Shown here one piece after another: positions 1-6,926 of a stretch of 64,000 bases of DNA. The notes under the pieces were generated by a model, which was given only the letters and a program-made list of their open reading frames with translations, searched no databases and had not been told where the DNA came from. The DNA lies in assembly GCA_963974715.1 (NCBI GenBank), contig CAXBDK010000018.1, forward strand, positions 1 through 64,000. Direction: 5' to 3'. Made by a program: the position numbers and the translations under genes. The DNA is from Sediminicola sp963974715 (GTDB lineage: Bacteria; Bacteroidota; Bacteroidia; Flavobacteriales; Flavobacteriaceae). How positions within the stretch are numbered: the first letter of the stretch is position 1; every line of letters starts with the position of its first letter.

Positions 1-584
1 ACAACAAAACTGTTACCATTAAGATGCGTTTTGTTAGACTTACGGATTTAAGGCAGGAGACGAGCGCCAGCAGATTCGTTATAAGGTTATGGCGCAGCGG
101 GGCTGCTCGGTTATGAAGTTATGGATTCAGGGTTCAGATATGGATATTTTGAATAATGACAGCGTAACAGGATAACAAGATAACAACAAAAAGTTACGGA
201 GTTATGTCGCGGCTCCCGCCGCTAGGTTATGATGTTATGGATCCCAATACAACCGAAATATCCATAACCCCTTAACCTTTTAACCATATAACCGCAGAAC
301 AAAAAAGTTATGAAGTTATGGGTCATAAATTTATGAATCCCAAAAGTATGGCGTCCTTTTGAGATATGGACGCTATTGATACGGGAATCACCCTGGACAC
401 CCATAGGGATACGGGCACAATCGATTATCGGTTTTAATCAATTATGGCACAATCACATATCAACCAGCTAATTACGGTACAAGTTGCCGATTTTTCATTT
501 CGGACCAGTCAATTTTTTGACCTTTGGCGATAATAAAAAAATCGAAAAATATTTTAAATTTGCCTTTTTTAAATAATAGTTTTT
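1..584. repeat. Gene-free region with short GTTATG-type repeats
   Basis: I find no credible gene here. The stretch from about 80 to 330 carries repeated short units: gttatgaagttatgg occurs near 112 and 309, a variant with gatgttatgg near 228, and inverted forms (ccataacccc, ttaacc, ataacc) lie at about 257-292. The words atatggatat near 138 and aaatatccat near 257 are also inverted relative to each other. From 430 to 500 the phrase aattatggcacaa recurs as aattacggtacaa. The last 60 bases are very AT-rich and probably contain the promoter of the following operon. Confidence 0.5.
555..562 (+). promoter_or_regulatory. Candidate -7 promoter element for the Kai operon
   Basis: The octamer taaatttg fits the Bacteroidota -7 consensus TAnnTTTG and lies 22 bases before the GTG start of the kaiC-like gene. 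A TTTG lies further upstream near 522, but the spacing is longer than the usual 17-23 bases, so the -33 part is weak. The element is seen directly; its use as a promoter is inference. Confidence 0.3.
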
Positions 585-2279
585 GTGAAAAAAGGTTCAT
601 CAAAAAATAATGGGATTCCATTTATCTTTCCAAAAACCCCCTCTGGCGTCGAAGGCCTGGATGAAATTACCGAAGGGGGGTACCCTAAAGGCCGCCCAAC
701 GTTAATCTGTGGAAGTGCGGGATGTGGCAAGACCTTGTTATCAATGCAATTTTTGATAAAAGGCATCTTGGAACATGACGAGCCGGGCGTTTTTATATCC
801 TTTGAAGAGCCCAGTGATGATCTAACCCTCAATGTAAAATCGCTTGGGTTTGACCTTGAACAGCTCAAAGCGGAGAAAAAACTGGTCGTGGACCATGTGC
901 GGGTGGAGCGGTCCGAAATAGAGGAGGCCGGGGAATACGATCTGGACGGGCTGTTCATTCGCTTGGGATATGCCATCGATTCCATAAACGCTAGCCGAGT
1001 GGTACTGGATACCATAGAATCCCTTTTTGCCGGACTGGACAACCAGGCCATACTGCGGGCGGAACTCCGCAGGTTGTTCCATTGGCTCAAACAGAAGGGC
1101 GTTACCGCCCTCATCACAGGTGAGCGGGGCGAATCGACCTTGACACGGCAGGGATTGGAAGAATATGTCTCCGATTGTGTGATACTCCTGGACCATAGGG
1201 TGATAGAACAGGTATCCACACGCCGGATACGGATCGTAAAATACAGGGGGTCTACCCATGGCACCAATGAATATCCTTTTTTAATAGATGAGCACGGTAT
1301 ATCCGTTCTCCCCATCACTTCCCTAAAACTGGACAACGAGGTTTCTTCGGAAGTGGTGTCCACAGGGGTTCCCGGTCTGGATGAAATGTTCGAGAAGTCG
1401 GGATTTTACCGTGGCAGCAGTATCCTGGTCTCCGGTACGGCCGGTACCGCCAAGACTTCCATTGCCTGTTACTTTGCGGATAAACAATGTAAAAAGGGCG
1501 AAAAGACCATATTGTTCGCCTTTGAAGAATCGCCAAGACAACTGGTGCGCAATATGAAATCGATCGGGATCGATCTAGAGCGGCATATGAAAAAGGGGTT
1601 GTTGTTGATACATTCTTCACGACCCACTTTGAACGGATTGGAACTGCACTTGCTCACACTGAGAAAGCTGATCAAGGAGTTCGTGCCTACGACCGTTATC
1701 ATAGATCCCATCAGCAATTTGTTGAGTGTAGGTACCGAGCATGAAGTACGCTCCATGTTGGTACGCCTTATAGATATGCTGAAGGCGAACAATATTACCG
1801 CAATGCTGACCTCCCTGACAAAACATACCGATAATTTTAGGACCAATTTTGCAGAGGAATCCATTTCCTCCCTGGTGGATACTTGGTTGGCCGTAAGGGA
1901 TATGGAAGGCATAGGCGAGCGCAACCGGGGCATATTCGTTATCAAGTCGCGCGGCATGGGCCATAGCAACCAAGTACGCGAGTTTATCATAACATCAAAA
2001 GGCATAGAACTTCTAAATGTGGAAGTGGGCCCCGAGGGCATATTAACGGGCGCGGCCAGGGATGCGAACAAACTGAACAGAAAACTGTCCGAAATAAAAC
2101 TGCAAAGCGAACTCCAAAGAAAGGACCGGGAAATAGAGCGCAAGCGAAAGGTGCTGGAGGCGAACATAGAGGCCCTAAAGAACGAATTTGATTCGGTCCA
2201 GGAGGAACTGGGCCTTTTAAGAAAAACGGAAGCCATGCAGGAAGAAGCGGCCTCAAAATTAAGGAAGGATGGTAAATAA
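585..2279 (+). CDS. kaiC: KaiC-like circadian clock ATPase
   Basis: KaiC family: double-RecA ATPases with autokinase and autophosphatase activity, forming hexamers that bind KaiB. The protein has 564 residues and a GTG start. Domain CI (about 14-245) has Walker A GSAGCGKT at 43-50 and catalytic Glu pair E74-E75. Domain CII (about 255-480) has Walker A GTAGTAKT at 284-291 and E314-E315. The position matching cyanobacterial phosphosites S431/T432 reads SISSLVDT, giving S428-S429, so the second site is Ser rather than Thr. The end (about 495-560) is a charged predicted coiled coil rather than the cyanobacterial KaiA-binding tail. It overlaps the next gene by 11 bases, which indicates co-translation. 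Assignment to the KaiC family is firm; a timekeeping role is inference, since no kaiA is visible. Confidence 0.93.
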   Translation: MKKGSSKNNGIPFIFPKTPSGVEGLDEITEGGYPKGRPTLICGSAGCGKTLLSMQFLIKGILEHDEPGVFISFEEPSDDLTLNVKSLGFDLEQLKAEKKLVVDHVRVERSEIEEAGEYDLDGLFIRLGYAIDSINASRVVLDTIESLFAGLDNQAILRAELRRLFHWLKQKGVTALITGERGESTLTRQGLEEYVSDCVILLDHRVIEQVSTRRIRIVKYRGSTHGTNEYPFLIDEHGISVLPITSLKLDNEVSSEVVSTGVPGLDEMFEKSGFYRGSSILVSGTAGTAKTSIACYFADKQCKKGEKTILFAFEESPRQLVRNMKSIGIDLERHMKKGLLLIHSSRPTLNGLELHLLTLRKLIKEFVPTTVIIDPISNLLSVGTEHEVRSMLVRLIDMLKANNITAMLTSLTKHTDNFRTNFAEESISSLVDTWLAVRDMEGIGERNRGIFVIKSRGMGHSNQVREFIITSKGIELLNVEVGPEGILTGAARDANKLNRKLSEIKLQSELQRKDREIERKRKVLEANIEALKNEFDSVQEELGLLRKTEAMQEEAASKLRKDGK

Positions 2280-2595
2280 TATTCCGCCCATTGACAAGGG
2301 CAGTGAAACTGCAGTGGCAGAATGGCAGCTGATACTATATATTGCGGGACAGACCCCAAAATCGGTAAAGGCGCTCGCCAATATAAAAAAGTACGCAGAG
2401 GTACACCTAGCCGGAAAATATAGCATAGAGATCATCGATTTATTGAAAAACCCCCAACTAGCGGAGGGCGACCAGATATTAGCGGTCCCCACCCTGGTAA
2501 GAAAAGTGCCCGTGCCGATCCGTAAGATCATCGGCGACCTTAGCAATGAGGAACGGGTGCTCGTGGGACTGAACATTAAATCCGTAATCAAATAA
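2269..2595 (+). CDS. kaiB: KaiB-like clock protein, canonical type
   Basis: KaiB is a small thioredoxin-like, fold-switching protein that binds the CI ring of KaiC. This 108-residue protein keeps the family signature very well: LYIAGQTPKSVKAL at 23-36, IDLLKNPQLAE at 56-66, the cis-proline loop AVPTL at 72-76 and RKIIGDLS at 85-92. G89 and D90 match the pair that controls fold switching in cyanobacterial KaiB. The start lies inside the end of kaiC. A short N-terminal extension of about 17 residues precedes the core. It is closer to cyanobacterial KaiB than the next gene is. Physical interaction with the neighbouring KaiC is inferred from family knowledge and operon linkage. Confidence 0.93.
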   Translation: MVNNIPPIDKGSETAVAEWQLILYIAGQTPKSVKALANIKKYAEVHLAGKYSIEIIDLLKNPQLAEGDQILAVPTLVRKVPVPIRKIIGDLSNEERVLVGLNIKSVIK

Positions 2596-2597
2596 CA

Positions 2598-2897
2598 TTG
2601 GAAAACGAACCACTTTCGCAAGCGGAAAACACCTATCACTTTCTTTTGTTCGTATCTGGCATGTCCATAAGATCGGTCCATGCCATAGAGAACCTGCGGG
2701 CACTATGTGGGACTTATCTCAACGGGAATTATAAACTGGAGATAATCGATATCGGCCGACATAAGGAGCAGGCGCGCAAACATCAGATCGTTGCGGTGCC
2801 CACCCTCATAAAAACAAGGCCCAACGGCAGAAGGATCATAATAGGAGATCTTTCCGATACCCAAAAAGTGGTGGATCTATTGGGTTTCAACGAATAA
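2598..2897 (+). CDS. Second, divergent KaiB-like protein
   Basis: A second KaiB-family protein of 99 residues starts at a TTG two bases after the first kaiB stop. It keeps the fold pattern (FLLFVSGMSIRSVHAI, then LEIIDIGRHKEQA, AVPTL and RIIIGDLSDTQKV) but has diverged from the first copy: the LKNPQLAE segment is replaced by GRHKEQAR. Known KaiB2/KaiB3-type paralogues often lie next to non-cyanobacterial kaiC genes. It may be a regulatory alternative to the first KaiB or act on the kinase that follows. The TTG start is the only suitable initiator in this spacing. The family is clear; the specific role is unknown. Confidence 0.88.
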   Translation: MENEPLSQAENTYHFLLFVSGMSIRSVHAIENLRALCGTYLNGNYKLEIIDIGRHKEQARKHQIVAVPTLIKTRPNGRRIIIGDLSDTQKVVDLLGFNE

Positions 2898-2900
2898 TTA

Positions 2901-4139
2901 ATGGAGGAAAAAGACAAACAAATATTAAGCTTATTACAGGAAAATGAAAGGCTGAAAAATGAACTGTTGGACGCCAACAACATTATAGAGGCCATTAGGA
3001 GCGGGGAAATCGACGCCCTGATCGTCCATAAAAACGGACGGTCCGAAATATATTCCATTGAAAGTGCGGATTATACCTATCGGATCCTGATCGAGAAGTT
3101 CAGCGAAGGAGCCCTGAGCATGACCTACAACGGCATCATTCTATACTGCAACGATTCTTTCGGAAAAATCCTCAATTTGCCCACCGATCGGATTACCGGC
3201 ACCTCCCTGACGGATTACTTGGACCATTTCCATAATCTGCAGGCATTGATGGGCGACCTTAAAAAAGGTACCGTGAAGCGGGAAATCAATTTAAGGATGG
3301 AAAACGCCATTATCCCCGTTACCATATCCTTTACGGACCTACATCCACATGTTGAAGGCATCGGGGTGGTGGTCACCGATCTTACCGAAAAGAAACAACA
3401 CGAAAGAGCGTTGCTCGCCTATCAGCAGCAGCTGGAGACCAAGGTCCATGAACTCAACAGTACGAACGTCAGCCTTAGTCAGTTTATCCATGTAATATCC
3501 CACGATCTTAAGGAACCTGTCCGTAAAATACTGATGTACACTTCCCGCCTTGCCGAAAGTACCAAGTTGACGGAGGCCAATCCCATCAAGGTCATCAAAT
3601 CCTCCGCCATGCGGCTGAACTCCCTTGTGGACGATCTGGTCAAATATGCCTTTAACTCCACTAGGCACCAGGCCATTGAAGTGGATCTCAATACCGTTCT
3701 ATCGGAAGTTATGGACGATCTTGAACTTATCATTACCGAAAGGGCGGCACAGATCGAATTTAAAGATCTTCCCGTTATATCGGCAACCGAGGTGCAAATG
3801 GGACAGTTGTTCAGCAATCTGATCAGTAATTCGATCAAGTATTGTAAAGAAGGTGTTGTTCCACATATAAAAATAAGCCATCATTTGGAACGGGACGGTG
3901 ATATGTTATACGATCGAATTGCCGTTAGTGATAACGGGATCGGAATGGACAACGCCCATCTGGATAAAATTTTCACCATATTCCAAAGATTGCATTTGCG
4001 GAACGAATATTCGGGAAATGGCATCGGTCTTGCCATCTGTAAAAAGATCATGGAAAACCATAATGGACATATTTCGGTAGAAAGTACCCCTGAAGAGGGC
4101 AGCACTTTTAACCTTTATTTCCCGGCCCGTAGTATATAA
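2901..4139 (+). CDS. PAS-domain sensor histidine kinase, Kai operon
   Basis: This 412-residue cytoplasmic kinase has no membrane segment. An N-terminal coiled coil (1-35) contains the phrase AIRSGEIDALIV, often seen before PAS domains. A PAS domain spans about 58-165, a coiled coil about 165-190, and a HisKA helix carries H201 in VISHDLKEPVRK. The ATP-binding domain shows the N box (NLISNSIKY), DNGIGM and GNGIGLAI. It starts 3 bases after the second kaiB gene and ends 7 bases before a REC gene, so it is probably the output or input kinase of the Kai module. It lacks the KaiB-like N-terminus of cyanobacterial SasA, so coupling to KaiC would have to work differently. Confidence 0.9.
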   Translation: MEEKDKQILSLLQENERLKNELLDANNIIEAIRSGEIDALIVHKNGRSEIYSIESADYTYRILIEKFSEGALSMTYNGIILYCNDSFGKILNLPTDRITGTSLTDYLDHFHNLQALMGDLKKGTVKREINLRMENAIIPVTISFTDLHPHVEGIGVVVTDLTEKKQHERALLAYQQQLETKVHELNSTNVSLSQFIHVISHDLKEPVRKILMYTSRLAESTKLTEANPIKVIKSSAMRLNSLVDDLVKYAFNSTRHQAIEVDLNTVLSEVMDDLELIITERAAQIEFKDLPVISATEVQMGQLFSNLISNSIKYCKEGVVPHIKISHHLERDGDMLYDRIAVSDNGIGMDNAHLDKIFTIFQRLHLRNEYSGNGIGLAICKKIMENHNGHISVESTPEEGSTFNLYFPARSI

Positions 4140-4146
4140 AATAGAT

Positions 4147-4545
4147 ATGCATACGTACGAGAACCTACATATATTGATTGCGGAAGATGATGACGATGAT
4201 GCCATGATCATTGAGGATATCTTTAAGGGGAATACCAGTTTTTCCATGATCGACATTGTACGGAACGGGCAGGAACTGCTGGATTATTTACAGCATACGG
4301 CCATTCCCGATATTATCCTGACGGATATCAACATGCCCATAATGAACGGAATAGAAGCGCTCAAATCCATTTTTGGCTCCAATGACCTTCGTAAAATTCC
4401 CTGTTTTGTCTATTCGACGAGCATCAATCCCTTATATGAATCAAAATGCAAAAAATTGGGTGTTAAAGGGTATTTGGTCAAGCCGCTTTCCCTAGAGGCG
4501 TTCCAAGAGATCCCGAAGACAATTCTGGCCTTATTGGAGAAATAG
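4147..4545 (+). CDS. REC-only response regulator, Rcp1 type
   Basis: A stand-alone receiver domain of 132 residues. The acidic pocket is in EDDDDDA near 13-19, the phospho-acceptor is D60 in ILTDINMP, the switch Thr/Ser lies in VYSTS and the conserved Lys in YLVKPLS. No DNA-binding or enzymatic output domain follows, as in Rcp1-like regulators that pair with phytochrome-like and PAS kinases. It is the last gene of the Kai operon and the presumed phosphotransfer partner of the preceding kinase. Output would be by protein-protein contact; the target is not visible. Confidence 0.9.
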   Translation: MHTYENLHILIAEDDDDDAMIIEDIFKGNTSFSMIDIVRNGQELLDYLQHTAIPDIILTDINMPIMNGIEALKSIFGSNDLRKIPCFVYSTSINPLYESKCKKLGVKGYLVKPLSLEAFQEIPKTILALLEK

Positions 4546-4563
4546 ACCTCTCTCGCGACTAAA

Positions 4564-4652
4564 AGATTTCCCGGCGCTGCGCTCTGTCGAAATGGTCCAG
4601 AGCATCCTATCGGCTGCTATGGGCCATTTCGACCAACGGGAGAAATCTTTTT
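4564..4652 (+). terminator. Large palindromic repeat acting as likely terminator
   Basis: Arms agatttcccg (4564-4573) and cgggagaaatct (4637-4648) pair with a small bulge, and inner arms tcgaaatgg (4587-4595) and ccatttcga (4624-4632) pair perfectly. The right arm runs into a T tract, so the element can end transcription of the Kai operon. It belongs to a repeat family also present near 5747, 5798, 10195 and 10273. Confidence 0.6.
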
Positions 4653-4942
4653 GTCGCTGCATTCCACATTTATCGAGGTCCGGTCTCAGGCCTATTCCGC
4701 AAATTCAGCGATAATAATAAAAATAGCCAATGCCTTCCATAGCTTTTGAGGTCATAAACTACATTGCAGAAAAATAAGAAGTACAAATACGGTCTTTTTA
4801 ATCTTGAAAAGTGGAATTAGGAAAAGAAAATGACCAACATACATTTGATGGGTTTTTTAAGGGATATTTGGAATAGTCGTGAAGGATGTTTGTTGTAATG
4901 TTGGGAGTATTTTATTCCCAATGATATTGCGGCCATCCATTT

Positions 4943-5216
4943 GTTCCTTTTTTGCAGTCGCCCAAAAAAGGAACCAAAAAACGCTAGGCTGATTTCAAAT
5001 TTCTACAAATGCTACGCACTTCCCACGGCCGCACCGCCCAGGCCGCTTCCGCTATTGCGGAATGCTCTTTGGACGGCTTCCTACGCCCAGTGTGGAAAGC
5101 ACTTGATTTGTGACGAAATTGGAAATATGCCGGAATTCCTTCTTTTAACGTTTTAGATTCTTGAACGGGTCCGGCGGGGAAGGGGCATTCATGCCAATGT
5201 AAAGAACAAACGGTCC
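4943..5216. repeat. Interspersed repeat, copy A
   Basis: Positions 4994-5216 match 38940-39162 in the same orientation with scattered substitutions and a few small gaps. Both copies keep the stem-loop ttccgctattgcggaa and the phrases tcttttaacgtttt and gggtccggcgg. Copy A is preceded by the perfect 12-bp inverted repeat gttccttttttg (4943-4954) and caaaaaaggaac (4963-4974). The open frame across copy A is on the plus strand, the one across copy B on the minus strand, so neither looks coding. Its nature is unknown; a conserved RNA or the relic of a mobile element are both possible. Confidence 0.7.
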
Positions 5217-5295
5217 ACCTCCAATGAAGTTTCCAGGACCATAAAACTAGCGGGCCTTGATTTTCATTTTACTCAAGTAATCGTTATTGTTTTTT

Positions 5296-5476
5296 AGCGG
5301 TTTTCGTGAATCTTCGATTTAGCTCATGAACCTGTTATTTTCCTTTTATCGGTATTCGTGAATCTTCGATTTCTTTGCTTGTACAATGAAACCAACGAAG
5401 GAGGTTCACGAATACCGGTTTAAACAAATAAAAAGTAATGAGTAAAACGAAACCGACGCAGGAGGTTCACGAATAC
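5296..5476. repeat. Four-unit head-to-head repeat
   Basis: Two direct units with the core ttcgtgaatcttcgattt (5296-5319 and 5349-5371) face two inverted units with the core ggaggttcacgaatacc (5388-5417 and 5449-5476). Flanking words such as gctcat/atgagt and ttgttttttag/aaaaaacaac are also roughly mirrored, so each unit is about 53-61 bp. The transcript could fold into a long hairpin. Confidence 0.6.
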
Positions 5477-5539
5477 CAATTTTAAAAAACAACAAGTAAT
5501 GAGCTAAACAAAAGAAAGGACACTCCATCATTATGTGTT

Positions 5540-5657
5540 CCCGAAAATCGGAAGGGATTTTCGGGACCGCCGACATGGCCTAAATTTTCTCCAAGGCTTC
5601 GAAAATTCTTAACGCCCATGTCGGCTACACTACAGATGGAGGTCACCCACACCTCCA
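5540..5657. other. Three consecutive stem-loops, possible structured RNA
   Basis: Three perfect inverted repeats follow one another: cccgaaaatc (5540-5549) with gattttcggg (5556-5565); gccgacatgg (5569-5578) with ccatgtcggc (5616-5625); and tggaggt (5637-5643) with acctcca (5651-5657). A T-rich stretch follows at 5661-5667, so the third stem could terminate transcription. No gene overlaps. Whether it is a small RNA, a terminator cluster or a repeat is not decided by the sequence alone. Confidence 0.5.
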
Positions 5658-5746
5658 AATTTTTTTCTGTTTAGACTGTCTTAATAGGTTAATTATCGTT
5701 TTGAAAGGTTGCCAGAAATCATATGCCCTAAGACATACCGACAAAA

Positions 5747-5815
5747 AGATTTCCCGGCGCTACGTTAAGAAAGTGATCCAGAAATACAACGACTAAAAGA
5801 TTTCTCGTCTATGCG
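5747..5815. repeat. Two half copies of the agatttc palindrome
   Basis: The words aaaaagatttcccggcgcta (from 5743) and aaaagatttctcgtc (from 5795, followed by a degenerate tatgcgctctg) match the left arm of the elements at 4564 and 10273, but the matching right arms are missing. They look like decayed members of the same family. Confidence 0.5.
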
Positions 5816-6092
5816 CTCTGAAAATGACGATGGTGGAATGGCAAGGTTATCGCAATGACGATAGATGAATCTCCTGCGGAGACCATGTCAATACCAAAAT
5901 CCTTGCCGCCTTAGTTCTAATAAACTTTTTTATGCAAACCGGCTGTTCCTAACGACAAATATAGTATCACTATAAAAATCGCAAAGCGGGATTCTTGTAA
6001 ATTCCCAAAGGGATTTCACTTATTCTTAACCCATTAACCAATTCGATTAAGTATTATTAAGGCTTCTTACAAATCCCTTAAAATAATCGAAT

Positions 6093-6893
6093 ATGAAAGC
6101 GTTGGATACATGGAAAGAAAAAGTTGCCTCCGAAGATCTTAGCGAGGACGAGTTGGCCGTATTCGATCAATTGGGCCTGAACGCATCCTCCCGTAGAAAG
6201 TTCTTTAAACAGGTCTCCGCCGCCAGTCTCAGTATCTGGGCCTCTACCTATTTTACGTCGGAGCTCTTCGCCAATACCATCAAGGACCTCCCGGAAATAC
6301 CCGAAGTGCTGTTAAACGAAATTATCGTCAACCTGCGCGTCAACGCACATGTAAGGCCACTGACCTTGGATTCACGGACCACCCTGCTGGATGCCCTACG
6401 GGAAAAACTATCGTTGACCGGCTCCAAGAAAGGATGTGACCATGGACAGTGCGGTGCCTGTACCGTTATGATCGATGGAAAACGAAAGCTGTCGTGCCTT
6501 ACCTTGGCCGCTACCTGTGAGGACAGGGAAATCACCACCGTGGAGGGACTTGCCCAAGGCAACGAGCTACACCCCATGCAGCGGGCATTTCTTAAACACG
6601 ATGGTTTTCAATGTGGGTACTGTACGCCTGGACAAATTTGCTCCTCCGTCGCCCTGCTCGAAGAGGCCAGAAATGGGGACGCCAGTTATGTGACGGAAGA
6701 TATCGGGACCATCGGGACGGACATACAACTTTCGGAAGAGGAGATCAGGGAACGAATGTCCGGAAACATCTGTCGCTGTGGAGCCTACAACAACATCGTA
6801 CAGGCTTTTAAGGAAGTACATTCCGGAGCGGGTGCCATGCCCACATGGGAATTTGCGACCCAAGCCCAAATGGACGATGCCAAAAATACCTGA
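6093..6893 (+). CDS. paoA: Aldehyde oxidoreductase, 2Fe-2S subunit (PaoA-like)
   Basis: Small electron-transfer subunit of a xanthine-oxidase-family molybdenum enzyme, 266 residues. A twin-arginine motif SSRRKFFKQ at 32-40 and a hydrophobic stretch to about 60 predict Tat export, as in E. coli PaoA; the 30-residue lead before the motif is long. The plant-type ferredoxin domain carries C115, C120, C123 and C135 (GCDHGQCGACTV). The four-helix second cluster domain carries C174 and C177 (CGYCTPG) and C227 and C229 (ICRCG). Between them (about 192-212) is a short extra loop. It is followed at 33 bases by the FAD subunit and then the molybdenum subunit, the order of paoABC. The substrate is probably an aromatic or other aldehyde, by family. 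Confidence 0.92.
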   Translation: MKALDTWKEKVASEDLSEDELAVFDQLGLNASSRRKFFKQVSAASLSIWASTYFTSELFANTIKDLPEIPEVLLNEIIVNLRVNAHVRPLTLDSRTTLLDALREKLSLTGSKKGCDHGQCGACTVMIDGKRKLSCLTLAATCEDREITTVEGLAQGNELHPMQRAFLKHDGFQCGYCTPGQICSSVALLEEARNGDASYVTEDIGTIGTDIQLSEEEIRERMSGNICRCGAYNNIVQAFKEVHSGAGAMPTWEFATQAQMDDAKNT

Positions 6894-6926
6894 CCCGATC
6901 ATTTACGAACCCAAAGTACAACGGAT

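Larger units (their letters stand above)
4653..6092. other. Gene-free repeat island
   Basis: No credible protein gene lies in these 1.4 kb. The stretch holds a 12-bp inverted repeat and a 223-bp interspersed repeat (4943-5216), a set of head-to-head repeats (5296-5476), three consecutive perfect stem-loops (5540-5657) and two half copies of the agatttc palindrome family (5747 and 5798). The final 100 bases are AT-rich and probably carry the promoter of the paoABC-like operon. Confidence 0.6.

Noticed and set aside
569..1363. 264-codon minus-strand frame opposite kaiC
   Set aside because: Antisense of a well-supported KaiC gene, without recognisable protein features.
585..4545. A kaiA gene in the Kai operon
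   Set aside because: I searched the operon and flanks for a KaiA-like frame and found none; all five genes have other assignments.
4941..5156. 71-codon frame across interspersed repeat copy A
   Set aside because: The other copy has its open frame on the opposite strand (38900-39163), so neither frame is conserved.
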